Shown: positions 42,905 to 51,894, counted from the first letter of the stretch. The stretch: DNA of 64,000 nt from Streptomyces cyanogenus (GCF_017526105.1 NZ_CP071839.1:2780501-2844500); one strand, 5' to 3'. Made by a program: numbers and translations. The notes: generated from the sequence alone by a model not told the origin.

Positions 42905-44230
42905 TCAGCCATGGAACCGGTTCGCGGGGACCGCAAGCCCGTAGTGCTCGCGCAGGGTCGTGCCCTCGTAGTCCTCACGGAACAGCCCCTTGCCGCGCAG
43001 GATCGGCAGCACGTGCTCCACGAAGGCCGCCAGGCCCGACGGCAGGGCCGGGGCCATGATGTTGAACCCGTCTGCCGCGCCGCCCTCGAACCAGGTGATG
43101 ATCGTGTCCGCGACCTGCTCGGGGGTGCCGACGAACTCGAAGTGGCCGCGTCCGCCCCCGAGCCGGGAAATGATCTGCCGGACCGTCAGCTTCTCGCGCA
43201 CCGCGAGGTCGATGATCAGGTCGGAGCGGCTCTGCGAGCCTTCCAGCTTCGGTCGGGCGAGGATGAAGTCCGGCAGTGGCTCGTCGAGCCGGAAGACCGA
43301 CGGATCCGTTTCGAACACGGCGGCCAGCTGGCGCAGCCCGTACCCGGGGACGCGCAGCTCGTCGAACTGCCGGGCAAGCGCCCGGGCCTCCTCTTCGGTC
43401 GACCCGATGTACGGGACGATGCCCGGCAGGACGATCACGCCGTCGGGATCACGCCCCGCGGCTCGGGTCCGTGCCTTGATGTCGGCGTAGAAGGCGGCGG
43501 CGCGCTCGTACGTCGTGTGCGCCGTGAAGATCGCTTCGGCGTGGCGGGCCGCGAAGTCCTTGCCGTCTTCGGAGGAGCCGGCCTGGACAAGCAGCGGATG
43601 GCCCTGCGGTGGACGCTGGACGTTGAGCGGGCCGGCCACCTTGAAGTACCCGCCCTGGTGGCCGAGCCGGTGCAGGCGGGCGGGGTCGGCGTAGCGTCCG
43701 GTGGTCTTGTCCGCGAGGACGGCCTCGGACTCCCAGCTGTCCCACAGCGCCTTGGCGACCGTCAGGAACTCGTCGGCGCGGGCGTAGCGTTCGGCGTGGC
43801 CGGGGCGGTCGTCGAGGCCGAAGTTGGCGGCCTCGTCGGCCCCTGCCGAGGTGACGATGTTCCAGCCGGCGCGGCCGCCGCTGACGTGGTCGACGGACGC
43901 GAGCCTGCGGGCGAGGTTGTACGGCTCGTTGTACGTCGACGAGACGGTGGCGATGAGGCCGATCCTGCTGGTGGCCTGGGACAGCGCGGTCAGCAGCGTC
44001 AGCGGCTCCAGCTGGCCCGGCGGCCGGAACTCGCCAGTGCCGATGAGGGCGGGGCCGTCCGCGAGGAACAGCGAGTCGAACTTGGCGCTCTCGGCGAGTT
44101 GTGCCAGCTCGATCCAGTGCCGCAGGTCGAAGTCGGCCCGGGGGTTGCTGTGCGGGAGCCGCCAGGCCGCCTCGTGGTGGCCCGCTTCCATCAGGAAGGC
44201 GTTGAGGTGGAGCTGCCGTCCGGCGCTCAT
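42905..44230 (-). CDS. NtaA/SnaA/DszA-family FMNH2-dependent monooxygenase
   Basis: This 441-residue luciferase-like monooxygenase carries the family signatures HHEAAWRLPHSNPRADFDLR, SLFLADGPAL and RAGWNIVTSAGADEAANFGL. QRPPQGHPLLVQAGSSEDG and the C-terminal TTLREHYGLAVP also match. Family members act on nitrilotriacetate, dibenzothiophene sulfone, dimethylsulfide or pristinamycin precursors. Being the last gene of a sulfonate transporter operon suggests an organosulfur substrate. Its start overlaps ssuA (ATGA). The reduced flavin would come from the SsuE-like enzyme of cluster A. Confidence 0.9.
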   Translation of the reverse strand: MSAGRQLHLNAFLMEAGHHEAAWRLPHSNPRADFDLRHWIELAQLAESAKFDSLFLADGPALIGTGEFRPPGQLEPLTLLTALSQATSRIGLIATVSSTYNEPYNLARRLASVDHVSGGRAGWNIVTSAGADEAANFGLDDRPGHAERYARADEFLTVAKALWDSWESEAVLADKTTGRYADPARLHRLGHQGGYFKVAGPLNVQRPPQGHPLLVQAGSSEDGKDFAARHAEAIFTAHTTYERAAAFYADIKARTRAAGRDPDGVIVLPGIVPYIGSTEEEARALARQFDELRVPGYGLRQLAAVFETDPSVFRLDEPLPDFILARPKLEGSQSRSDLIIDLAVREKLTVRQIISRLGGGRGHFEFVGTPEQVADTIITWFEGGAADGFNIMAPALPSGLAAFVEHVLPILRGKGLFREDYEGTTLREHYGLAVPANRFHG

Positions 44231-45282
44231 GAGGTGACCTTCAGCCTGGAGCTGTCGTAACCGGCCGGCAGCAGGTTGTCGGTGATCGACTTGACGTCCA
44301 CCTTCTTGGTGATCTGCCCCGCCTCCAGGAAGGCGTCGGCGAGCTTCTGTTCCAGCTCGATGTCCGACTGCTCCACGGGGGTCACCCGGTTGGAGTAGGC
44401 GGCCAGGGATGCCTTGGCGTCGTCCAGCGGGATGCCCTGCTCCTTCGAGAGCGCCCGCGCGTACTTGTCGGGGTTCTTGACGGCCCAGGCGAATTCCCGC
44501 GACAGCCTCTTCAGGACGTCCGTGAGAGCGGCACGCTTGGTCCTGTCCTTCAGCGAGGTGTCACTGGCGACGTAGTAGCTGCTCGTCTGGTCGATCGGCG
44601 GGAGACCCTTCACCAGGATCCGCGCGCCGTTCTTGACCGCGATCGCGGACTGCGGGTTCCAGATCGACCAGGCGTCCACCTTGCCGGTGTTGAACGCCGT
44701 GGCGGCGGCCGCCGGGTCGAGGAAGACCAGCTTCGTGTCCTTGGGGGTGAGGCCGACGCTCTTCAGCGCGTTCAGGGCCAGTCCGTGGGCCGAACTGCCC
44801 TGCGAAACGGCGATTTTCCTGCCCTTCAGGTCGGCGGCTTTCCTCAGCGTCGAACCCTTGGGCACGATGATGTTCTCCACCGCCTGGTCGGGCGTGAGCG
44901 ACCGGTTGACGGCGACGACCTTGAAGCCGTACTCCTTCGCGGCACCGGTGATCGGCGGTACGTCACCGACGCTGCCGAGGTCGATGTCGCCCGAGGCTGC
45001 GGCCTGCACGAGCGGGGGGCCATAGGTGAAGCGGGCGAACTTCACCTTGTAGGGCGCGTTGTCGAACACGCCGGTGATCTTCGCCAGTTCCTGGCTGCCG
45101 TCACCGCCGTTGTCACCGATGGTGAACGTGTACTTGCTCCACTCGGGGTGCTTGGCGTCGCTCGCGTCGACGGCGTCGCTCAGCGGCCCCGTGGTGTCCG
45201 AGTCCGATCCGCAGGCGGTGAGGGTGGTCGCCAGGGCGAGCGAGCCGACGGCGGCGATGAGTCTGCTGGTTCTCTTTGGCAT
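44227..45282 (-). CDS. ssuA: Sulfonate ABC transporter substrate-binding lipoprotein
   Basis: This 351-residue lipoprotein has signal peptide and lipobox LTACGS (Cys near residue 24). The SsuA/TauA/NMT1-like core includes GDIDLGSVGDVPPITGAAKE, GRKIAVSQGSSAHGLALNAL and KVDAWSIWNPQSAIAVKNGA. These line the sulfonate pocket in the family. It is part of the tauD-ssuCBA unit. The gap to ssuB is 45 bp, and the stop overlaps the monooxygenase gene. Confidence 0.92.
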   Translation of the reverse strand: MPKRTSRLIAAVGSLALATTLTACGSDSDTTGPLSDAVDASDAKHPEWSKYTFTIGDNGGDGSQELAKITGVFDNAPYKVKFARFTYGPPLVQAAASGDIDLGSVGDVPPITGAAKEYGFKVVAVNRSLTPDQAVENIIVPKGSTLRKAADLKGRKIAVSQGSSAHGLALNALKSVGLTPKDTKLVFLDPAAAATAFNTGKVDAWSIWNPQSAIAVKNGARILVKGLPPIDQTSSYYVASDTSLKDRTKRAALTDVLKRLSREFAWAVKNPDKYARALSKEQGIPLDDAKASLAAYSNRVTPVEQSDIELEQKLADAFLEAGQITKKVDVKSITDNLLPAGYDSSRLKVTS

Positions 45283-45327
45283 GGGTTGTCGTGCTTTCTG
45301 TGCTGGATGAGGGTTTTTCCGGGGAGG

Positions 45328-46059
45328 TCAGTGCTGGCCGGCGGGGCCGAGGTCTTCCAGGAGCCGGGCGCGGAGTTCCTCGCGTGCGACGCTCGCTTCG
45401 CGGTCCGCGGCGCCGAGGTGCACCTCGTGCGACGCGCCGATGCGGCCGTTGCTCATGACGACGATGCGGTCCGCGAGGGCGATCGCCTCGTCGACGTCGT
45501 GGGTGACGAGCAGCATGGCGGCGTGGTGCCTGGTCCGCAGGGCGCGCACGAGGTCGTGCATGCGCAGCCGTGTGATGGCGTCGAGCGCCGCGAACGGCTC
45601 GTCGAGGAGAACGAGTTCGGGTTCCGAGACCAGAGCGCGGGCGAGCGACACACGCTGGGCCTCACCGCCGGAGAGCTCCTTGGGCCATGCCTTCTCGCGG
45701 CCCGCGAGTCCGACCTCGGCGAGCACGTCACGGGCCCGCTGCTCCGCGTCGGGCCCGTGCAGGCCGAGCGTGACGTTGCGCAGGACACGCTGCCAGGGCA
45801 GCAGCCGGTCGGCCTGGAAGACGATCGCACGCCGTGCCGGGACCTCCACGCGCCCGCCGTCGGGCCGGTCCAGTCCGGCGAGCAGACGCAGCAGGGTGCT
45901 CTTGCCGCAGCCCGAGGGGCCGAGCAGGATCACCAGTTCCTCGTCGCCGATGGTGAGGTCGAGGCGGTCGAGCACCACCCGGTCGCCGAACTGACGGACC
46001 ACCTGCTCGACGACGGCCCCGGTCTGCCGACGCGGCTCAGTCGCAACCGTGCTGCTCAT
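45328..46059 (-). CDS. ssuB: Sulfonate ABC transporter ATP-binding protein
   Basis: The 243-residue ATPase has Walker A LGPSGCGKST near residue 46, signature LSGGEAQRVSLARAL near 129, Walker B LVLLDEPFAALD near 149 and the switch His in VTHDVDEA. It is typical of the nitrate/sulfonate/taurine family. It is encoded directly after ssuC with a 4-bp overlap (ATGA) and powers import of organosulfonates. Confidence 0.93.
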   Translation of the reverse strand: MSSTVATEPRRQTGAVVEQVVRQFGDRVVLDRLDLTIGDEELVILLGPSGCGKSTLLRLLAGLDRPDGGRVEVPARRAIVFQADRLLPWQRVLRNVTLGLHGPDAEQRARDVLAEVGLAGREKAWPKELSGGEAQRVSLARALVSEPELVLLDEPFAALDAITRLRMHDLVRALRTRHHAAMLLVTHDVDEAIALADRIVVMSNGRIGASHEVHLGAADREASVAREELRARLLEDLGPAGQH

Positions 46060-46949
46060 GATGCCTCATAACTGGGTCGCCACCGCAGCAGCACCCGCTC
46101 CAGAGCCCGGACGAACTGGTCGGCGAGCAGACCGAGGAGCGAGTAGATCACCAGCCCCACGAAGACCTGGTTGGTCTGGAGGTACGTCTGCCCCTGAGTG
46201 ATGAGGAAGCCGAGTCCCTCGTCGGCGTTGATCGTTTCGGCTGCGACGAGGCCCAGGACGCTGTACGCGAGGGAGAACCGCAGGCCGACCAGGAATCCGG
46301 GCAGGGCTCCCGGCACCAGCACCCGCGTCACCAGGCGCCAGGTGCCCGCGCCCGTGGTCCGTGCCATCTCGATCAGGCGCTGGTCGACGCCCCGGATCGC
46401 GGCGAACAAATTGAGATACATCGGCACGCCGGCCCCGAAGGAGATCAGCAGCACCTTCGTGAGCTCGTCGATGCCGAACCACACGATCATCAGCGGCAGC
46501 ACGGCAAGCAGCGGGATCGTGTTGAGCACCTGCACCACGCCGTTGAACAGGTACTCACCACTGCGCAGCAGGCCGCCGAGCACGCCGGTGACGATGCCCA
46601 CCGTCAGACCGATCGCGAGGCCGATGCCGGCCCGCTGCAGCGAGACGGCCAGGTCCGGGCCGAGGACGCCCTGCTGCCACAGATCGGCGGCGGACTTCAC
46701 GATCGACGTCGGCGCCGGAGCGTACGTCTTCGAGACCACTCCCGTCCGGGCGAGTACCTCCCAGGCGAGGAGGATCACGACCGGGGTCGTGTAGACCCCC
46801 AGTGGCCAGCGCAGGCGCTCGCGGAGTGTGCTGAGCGGCGTCCGGCGGCGGGCGTGGCGCGGCAGGAACACCTCGCGTTCCCGCGCGCCCGTCGTCCCGG
46901 CGTCCGAGCGCTCGGTAACGGCCGGTGCCTTGAGGCCGAGCTCGGTCAT
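46056..46949 (-). CDS. ssuC: Sulfonate ABC transporter permease
   Basis: This 297-residue protein has about six membrane helices after a charged N-terminal arm. The binding-protein-dependent permease EAA loop reads ARTTGAGTWRLVTRVLVPGA. LNTIPLLAVLPLMIVWFGID is the helix-loop typical of the sulfonate subfamily. The ATG at 46949 overlaps the tauD stop and its own stop overlaps ssuB. It is intact, unlike the ssuC relic at 34.3-34.7 kb, and its sequence is clearly different from that relic, so they are not recent duplicates. Confidence 0.92.
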   Translation of the reverse strand: MTELGLKAPAVTERSDAGTTGAREREVFLPRHARRRTPLSTLRERLRWPLGVYTTPVVILLAWEVLARTGVVSKTYAPAPTSIVKSAADLWQQGVLGPDLAVSLQRAGIGLAIGLTVGIVTGVLGGLLRSGEYLFNGVVQVLNTIPLLAVLPLMIVWFGIDELTKVLLISFGAGVPMYLNLFAAIRGVDQRLIEMARTTGAGTWRLVTRVLVPGALPGFLVGLRFSLAYSVLGLVAAETINADEGLGFLITQGQTYLQTNQVFVGLVIYSLLGLLADQFVRALERVLLRWRPSYEAS

Positions 46950-47842
46950 GCCGCCACCGCCGGCACACTGCTGTAGTGCGAGGCGTCGCCGACGAGTTGC
47001 TCGCTGCGGCGCCCGTCGACGCCGGTTGGCACCTCTCCGGCGACCGTCACCCGGTTGAGGCGGCGCGGGTGATCGTCGTAGTTGTCCACCCCGTAGTGCT
47101 GGGTGATCCGGTTGTCGAAGATCAGCAGCTGGTTCCGGGACCAGGTCCAGCGCAGGGTGTTCTCCGGACGCGTCACGTACGACTGGAGGATGCGGAGCAG
47201 ATCGGCCGAGTCCGTGCTGGACAGGCCGACGATCCGCTTGGCGAATCCCCCGATGAACAGGCCGCGTTCGCCGGTCAGCGGGTGCACCCGCACGACCGGG
47301 TGCTCCGCCTCGTAGGGCGTCGAGACGAAGACGCGGTCGTACTCCTGACGCTGCGCGGTCAAGGCTGCGGGGCGCGCGTAGTCGTACTGGTTGGTGTGCA
47401 CGACGCGCAACGTGTCGGCGAGAGCGCGCAGCGGTTCGGGCAGGTCGCGGTACGCCGCAGCGGCGTTGGCGATGAGCGTCTCGCCGCCGTACGGCGGGAC
47501 CACGACGGACCGGAGCGTGGTGAGCTGCGGCGGGTTGACCACGAAGGTGACGTCCGTGTGCCACTCGTTGGCCTTGGACGTCTCACCGTCGACGGCGAGC
47601 ACGTTCGTCGTGCCGTCGGCAGCCGGCACGTTCGGGTGGGCGGTCGTCAGCTCGCCGAACCACCCGGCCACCCGTTCCTGGCCGGCGTTGTCGAGCTGCA
47701 CGCCGTCGAACACGATCGCTTTGTGCTCGTTGAGTGCCTGTCTGAGCGTGGTGACCGTCGAGAGGTCGGGCGGCGCCGTGAGGTCGACGCCCTCGACGAC
47801 GGCGCCGATGCGGCCGGTGAGCTTACGGATGGACACAGGCAT
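46946..47842 (-). CDS. tauD: TauD/AtsK-family alpha-ketoglutarate-dependent dioxygenase
   Basis: The 298-residue enzyme uses Fe(II), O2 and 2-oxoglutarate to hydroxylate a sulfonate or sulfate ester next to sulfur, releasing sulfite or sulfate. The HxD facial-triad pair is EWHTDVTF (about residues 97-104), and the distal His is in ITQHYGVDNYDDHPRRLNRV (the RLxRxT-like 2-oxoglutarate Arg follows). The ATG at 47842 follows GGAGGG. It opens cluster B behind a leader peptide and overlaps ssuC. Confidence 0.92.
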   Translation of the reverse strand: MPVSIRKLTGRIGAVVEGVDLTAPPDLSTVTTLRQALNEHKAIVFDGVQLDNAGQERVAGWFGELTTAHPNVPAADGTTNVLAVDGETSKANEWHTDVTFVVNPPQLTTLRSVVVPPYGGETLIANAAAAYRDLPEPLRALADTLRVVHTNQYDYARPAALTAQRQEYDRVFVSTPYEAEHPVVRVHPLTGERGLFIGGFAKRIVGLSSTDSADLLRILQSYVTRPENTLRWTWSRNQLLIFDNRITQHYGVDNYDDHPRRLNRVTVAGEVPTGVDGRRSEQLVGDASHYSSVPAVAA

Positions 47843-48185
47843 GAGGGGTCCCTCCCGGGCAGTCGGGCACACCTAGGGGTGCGGTGGATCGGAGAGCTGG
47901 GTGAAAGGGCTGGTACTGCGCACGACTGATCGGTCGCACACCGAAGTCCAGGTCGACCGGAGAAGAGTGGTCGCAGGGCAGCCGCTGCCGCCGCGTTCTC
48001 AGCGACCGCGTCGGCGTGCGCGAACAGGCTCCTGCCTCATACGAGAAGGGCAGGAGACGGAGAGCCCTCAGGAAGTGGATACGACGGTTCCGGGGGGAGG
48101 CATCGCAGCGCGGGCGGTTTCACACCGCCTCAGTTCGGCGCGCAGCGCCTGCGACACCGACTGCTGCCGGGAACCGATCGGCCGG
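47843..48185 (-). promoter_or_regulatory. Probable attenuator region of cluster B
   Basis: A 343-bp spacer between the Cys leader ORF and tauD. The transcript strand is C/T-rich and G-poor around 48104-48035 and again just before tauD. No intrinsic terminator was recognised. It parallels the spacer behind the cluster A leader. Confidence 0.4.
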
Positions 48186-48263
48186 TCAGCGACAACAAAA
48201 CGCGCTGGAGACGTGCGCCAGATCGATGTGGCGCCGCCGAGTCAGGTCCACGCGCGGGTTCAT
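48186..48263 (-). CDS. Cysteine-containing leader peptide of cluster B
   Basis: The 25-residue peptide has the core DLTRRRHIDLAHVSSAFCCR and then stops. It is the same family as the ORF at 41058-41138; the core differs at only two positions. Two adjacent Cys codons near the end suit cysteine-dependent stalling. The ATG is 8 nt after a TGAACT -10. It precedes tauD-ssuCBA. Confidence 0.85.
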   Translation of the reverse strand: MNPRVDLTRRRHIDLAHVSSAFCCR

Positions 48264-48301
48264 GGAACGGGAGTTCAGCAGACACCCGCCGCGTCGGTCA
48301 A
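48264..48301 (-). promoter_or_regulatory. Promoter of the cluster B leader
   Basis: On the minus strand TTGACC (48301-48296), an 18-bp spacer and TGAACT (48277-48272) are followed by 8 nt and the leader ATG. Confidence 0.7.
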
Positions 48302-48855
48302 TGCTTTCCCCGACAGGTCTTGCATCGCGGACACGGAGAGACTCTCCGTCTCTTCGGGACACTTCCCCACGACGGAAAACGATCACGTCGGCACGTCGCC
48401 TGCTTCGGCGCTCTCGGCGTCGCGGGGCCGGTTCGCCCAGCCGATCGCACCATGTCCCCTTCTTCATACGAGAGGTCGGCCTGCGAGGCGTCGGCGACGG
48501 GCTCGCCGACGACAGGTCAGATGCGGCCCACCGAGCGCCCGATATGCCGCGTACGTCGACCCCAAGGTCAAGGCGATCTGGGAGCTGCACCTGAACATGG
48601 AGCTGGAGCACCTGCACACCGCTTGCGACCTGATGCGCCGCGGGTGAATCCTGCTCGCGAGGACCTGCTGAGACGGCACCCCGCCAGCAGGTCCTCGCCG
48701 AGCTTGTCGGCGGCGGGTGATGGTTTACCGGGAAGTGGGTGCGGCACTCGGGCACCGTGAGTGACTCCTTCGACGAGTCCTCGGCGTGCGCTGCACCGGC
48801 CAGGCGCATCGGGAGCCAGTCCGGCAGCACGGCCGGGAGGAACAGAAGGCGATCG
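48302..48855 (+). other. 550-bp region with one protein-like fragment
   Basis: The region is mostly featureless except for a plus-strand fragment at about 48540-48647. It reads VDPKVKAIWELHLNMELEHL then HTACDLMRRG and a stop. It looks like the helical end of a ferritin-like or similar protein that has lost its beginning. No intact gene is seen. Confidence 0.45.
48540..48647 (+). pseudogene. Fragment of a helical protein (unidentified)
   Basis: About 30 codons encode an amphipathic acidic/His helix (IWELHLNMELEHLHTACDLM) that is clearly protein-like, unlike the surrounding frames. No start or preceding domain is found. The parent family is uncertain. Confidence 0.4.
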
Positions 48856-49950
48856 ATGACGACGATCGGTGTCGAAGAGGAGTACCTGCTGCTCGACCCG
48901 GTCACGGGTCTGCCGGTACCGGTGGCGGACAAGGTGCGTGCCGCGGCCGGCCTGGGGCGTCTTGTGGCCGACCAGGAGGTGCACTGCGAGCTGCTGCAGG
49001 CGCAGGTCGAGGTGGCCACCCCGGTGTGCAGCACACTGGAGGAGATCGGCGGACACCTGCTCCGGCTGCGGCACGCCGTGGGCGCGGCCGCCGAGGAGTA
49101 CGGCTGCCGGATCGCGGCCTGCGCGACACCCCCGCTGCGCCACGGCCACCCTGTGGCCGTCACCGACCAGGCCCGGTACCGGGCCATGCTCACCCAGGCG
49201 CCGCAGCTGGTGGCGGAGCAGCTGGTCAACGGCATGCACGTCCACGTGGGCGTGCCCAGCCGGGAGACGGGCATCCAGGTCCTGAACCGGATCCGGGTGT
49301 GGCTGCCGACCCTCACCGCCCTGTCCACGAACTCTCCGCTGTGGGACGGCCACGACACCGGATTCGCCAGCTGGCGCACCGTGATCTTCAGCCGCTGGCC
49401 GGTCAGCGGCATGCCCCCGCACTTCGCCGACATCGCCGACCACGACCGGCGCGTGCAGCAACTGCTCGACAGCGGTCTGATCTCGGACACGGGTCAGCTG
49501 TACTGGCAGGCCCGGCTCTCGGCCCGGTACCCCACCATCGAGGTGCGCTGCCTGGACGTGCAGCTGCGCGCGGACGAGGCGGTGATGCTGACAGGACTGG
49601 TCCGGGCCCTGGTGGAGACCGCGCTGGCGGAGGCCGCCGCCGGCGCTCCCGCGCTCGACTGCGACCAGGAACTGCTGCAGGCGAGCATGTGGCACGCCGC
49701 CCGCCATGGACTGAGCAGTACCCTGATCGATCCCGCCGGCCGACCACGCCGGGCCGGCGAGATGCTGTACGAGCTGCTGCGCCACGTCGCTCCCGCGCTG
49801 GACGCGTCCGGCGACGGCCGGGAGGTGACGGCCCTGGTCCACCGGCTCCTGCAGGACGGCACGGGAGCCGACCGGCAGCGCGCCGCCCTGGCCCGAGGCG
49901 GCCTGCCCGTCGTCACCGACCTGATCATCGGCAGGGGCACCATGCCCTGA
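48856..49950 (+). CDS. Carboxylate-amine ligase, YbdK/GCS2-like
   Basis: The 364-residue protein belongs to the glutamate-cysteine ligase type 2 family (YbdK/EgtA relatives). The N-terminal [20 protein letters not shown] carries the Glu cluster of the ATP/Mg site. [15 protein letters not shown] and [13 protein letters not shown] follow. [20 protein letters not shown] is the third conserved block. YbdK itself has weak gamma-glutamylcysteine ligase activity, and the natural substrate is often unknown. An ATG at 48856 with AGAAGG upstream is used. It lies next to the sulfur island, so a thiol link is conceivable but unproven. Confidence 0.9.
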   Translation: MTTIGVEEEYLLLDPVTGLPVPVADKVRAAAGLGRLVADQEVHCELLQAQVEVATPVCSTLEEIGGHLLRLRHAVGAAAEEYGCRIAACATPPLRHGHPVAVTDQARYRAMLTQAPQLVAEQLVNGMHVHVGVPSRETGIQVLNRIRVWLPTLTALSTNSPLWDGHDTGFASWRTVIFSRWPVSGMPPHFADIADHDRRVQQLLDSGLISDTGQLYWQARLSARYPTIEVRCLDVQLRADEAVMLTGLVRALVETALAEAAAGAPALDCDQELLQASMWHAARHGLSSTLIDPAGRPRRAGEMLYELLRHVAPALDASGDGREVTALVHRLLQDGTGADRQRAALARGGLPVVTDLIIGRGTMP

Positions 49951-49986
49951 CCTGCCGCGGCCTTTGATCCCCTCAGGTGCGGGCCC

Positions 49987-50120
49987 GTGCGTCTTCCTCG
50001 ATCGTGTGACTCACCGCCTGTGGTGGCATACGAAGCGGAACAGCGGGTGAGCCTGCCGACGTTGCGGGCCGGCAGGCTCACGCAGACGTTCGTCCACTGG
50101 CCCTTCCGGCCGGAGGCGGT
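49987..50120 (+). pseudogene. Fragment of a DUF2071/YqjF-like gene
   Basis: The frame reads LRAGRLTQTFVHWPFRPEAV followed by QPLL. This matches the start of YqjF-like (DUF2071) proteins, where FLHWPYPPE-type motifs are diagnostic. After about 50105 the homology is lost and the frame becomes Ala/Arg-rich. Only the N-terminal fragment remains. Confidence 0.5.
50047..50081. terminator. Strong 12-bp hairpin
   Basis: GTGAGCCTGCCG (50047-50058) and its exact complement (50070-50081) enclose an 11-nt loop. No T tract follows. It lies 100 bp after the YbdK-like gene and may act as its terminator, although it also falls inside the DUF2071 fragment. Confidence 0.45.
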
Positions 50121-50266
50121 ACAGCCGCTGCTGCGTGCTGCTGTCGGGCTCGTTCGAGCAGCTCATGGAGCCGGGGGGGCGCTCGTCCGTCGAGCAGAGC
50201 CGACGCATGGTCTGCATCCGGCCTTGCCCTCCGCCATCCCGGGTATCGCGGTATCGGTCTGAGATG

Positions 50267-50641
50267 TCAGGGTGGCGCGGCATCCAGGGAGGGGTAGCTG
50301 TCGAGTACCTGGTCGACGCCGGTGAGCAGCAGCATCTTCTGCACCTGCGGGCTCGGTGCGATCAGCGCGAGGCGGACACCGGTGCTCCTGGCGGTGCGGT
50401 AGGCGGTGATCAGACATGTCAGACCGGTGGAGTCGAGGAAGGTGACGCCGGACAGGTCCACCAGCACCGTACGGCCGTCGTGACCCAGCAGCGGTTGCAG
50501 CGCGTCGGCGAGATGGTGGGCGGTGTGCAGGTCCACATGGCCGGTGACCGTCACCAGCGAGCGGTCGGGGGCTGACGTGCGCACCTGTACGTCCACGGGA
50601 GCGGCCTGTCGCCGGTCGGGGACGGGCGAGTCGGGGCTCAT
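50267..50641 (-). CDS. STAS-domain anti-sigma-factor antagonist
   Basis: The 124-residue protein is a SpoIIAA/RsbV-like antagonist. The phosphorylatable Ser lies in the conserved FLDSTGLTCLITAYRTAR (about residues 68-85), preceded by TVLVDLSGVT. The ATG at 50641 follows AGGAGG. It lies 29 bp downstream of a SpoIIE-type phosphatase gene, so the phosphatase probably reactivates this antagonist in a partner-switching module. The kinase could be the HATPase protein at 33659 or another encoded elsewhere. Confidence 0.9.
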   Translation of the reverse strand: MSPDSPVPDRRQAAPVDVQVRTSAPDRSLVTVTGHVDLHTAHHLADALQPLLGHDGRTVLVDLSGVTFLDSTGLTCLITAYRTARSTGVRLALIAPSPQVQKMLLLTGVDQVLDSYPSLDAAPP

Positions 50642-50670
50642 GCGGACCTCCTGTCCCGGGCTGGTGCGCC

Positions 50671-51894
50671 TCACGGGGTGAGCTCGTCCTGGTGCCCGCC
50701 GCGCCACTCGGCGAGCAGGACGGTGGCGTCGTCGGCGAGCCGCCCGGCGTTGTGTTCCATGACAGCCGCCATGAGCCGGCGCAGGGTCTCGTGCAGGGTG
50801 TGCCGACCCGCGTGGTGACGGCGGATGAAGCTGACGAACCGGTCCCGGCCGAACGCGTCACCGCAGGCGTCGCGGGCTTCGGTGATTCCGTCGGTGTACA
50901 GCAGCAGGCGGTCACCGGGTTGCAGGTGTTCGGTGCGCTGGGTCACCGGCAGGCCCAGATCGCTGCCCATGGGACCGGCCGGCGGGCAGGCCAGCTCGAT
51001 GGTCCAGCGGTTGTCGCGGATGAGGATGGGGAGGTGATGACCGCGGTTGATCCAGGTCAGCCGCCCGCTGACCATGTCGAGGTCGGCCAGGATGGCGGTG
51101 ACGTAGCGGCTGGTGCTGAACTGCTCCAGCAGCACCTGCTCCACATGCTCGCTGGTCTCGGCCAGCGACGCGCCCTGGCGGCGGGCGTTGCGGCAGGCGG
51201 CCACGGCGACGTTCGCGGTGATACCGGCTGTCGTGTCATGACCCATGGCGTCGAAGACGCCCAGATGCAGCGTCGTGTCGGCAACGGCGTAGTCGAAGGC
51301 GTCACCGCCGACCTGGTACGCCGGTTCCATCACCGCCCCCACGGTGACGTCATGTCCGGCATAAGCGGGCGGCGGCGTGAGGTTCCACTGCATCTCGGCG
51401 GCGACGTTCATCGGCTCGGTGCGCACCAGCCGCGCGTAGGAATCACTGAAGGAACGCTTGCTGAGCAGCAGCAATGCCGTGGTCGACGCCAGATCGCGCA
51501 GGACGTCACGGGTCTGCTCGTCATCCGTGTCGCTGTCGGCGCGGAGCACACCCAGACGCTCCACGCCGTCGGTGACAGCCACCCACCACCGCCGCCGCCC
51601 GCCCGGTGAACCGGCCGATGCGGATTCGGCGAGCACATCCACACGCTGGTACGCCTGGCCCGGCAGACTGCCCTGGACGGTGAACTCCTGCCCTCCCCCG
51701 GCGGCATCACGTCCCTTGCCGGTGAGCCGACGCAGTACCGTCTCACGGATGTCGACGACGTAGACGGCCACGTCGTGCAGCCCGGCCTCTGCGGCGTGCG
51801 CGGCGACCAGATCCGGAAGCTGCTCCAGCGTGACGGCGTGACCGGCCTGGAGCATCCGCACCAGTGCCAGAGCGGCCGCGGCCCTGTCAGCCAC
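50671..51894 (-). CDS. PP2C-type (SpoIIE domain) serine phosphatase
   Basis: The 407-residue protein has an N-terminal GAF/PAS-like sensor region (about 1-175). The C-terminal SpoIIE phosphatase domain follows. Metal-binding Asp residues appear in YQVGGDAFDYAVADTTLHLG and VFDAMGHDT; GDRLLLYTDGITEARD and LADDATVLLAEW carry the remaining ligands. The GTG at 51894 follows AGAGG; a longer upstream frame is not protein-like. With the downstream STAS gene it forms a partner-switching pair that would release a sigma factor under stress. Confidence 0.9.
   Translation of the reverse strand: MADRAAAALALVRMLQAGHAVTLEQLPDLVAAHAAEAGLHDVAVYVVDIRETVLRRLTGKGRDAAGGGQEFTVQGSLPGQAYQRVDVLAESASAGSPGGRRRWWVAVTDGVERLGVLRADSDTDDEQTRDVLRDLASTTALLLLSKRSFSDSYARLVRTEPMNVAAEMQWNLTPPPAYAGHDVTVGAVMEPAYQVGGDAFDYAVADTTLHLGVFDAMGHDTTAGITANVAVAACRNARRQGASLAETSEHVEQVLLEQFSTSRYVTAILADLDMVSGRLTWINRGHHLPILIRDNRWTIELACPPAGPMGSDLGLPVTQRTEHLQPGDRLLLYTDGITEARDACGDAFGRDRFVSFIRRHHAGRHTLHETLRRLMAAVMEHNAGRLADDATVLLAEWRGGHQDELTP

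Noticed and set aside
48186..49490. Long minus-strand frame ending in the cluster B leader
   Set aside because: Only the last 25 codons are protein-like and preceded by a promoter. The rest is antisense to the YbdK-like gene.
50047..50081. 12-bp hairpin as a riboswitch or operator
   Set aside because: It is downstream of a gene, with no following coding region in the right orientation. A terminator is the simpler reading.
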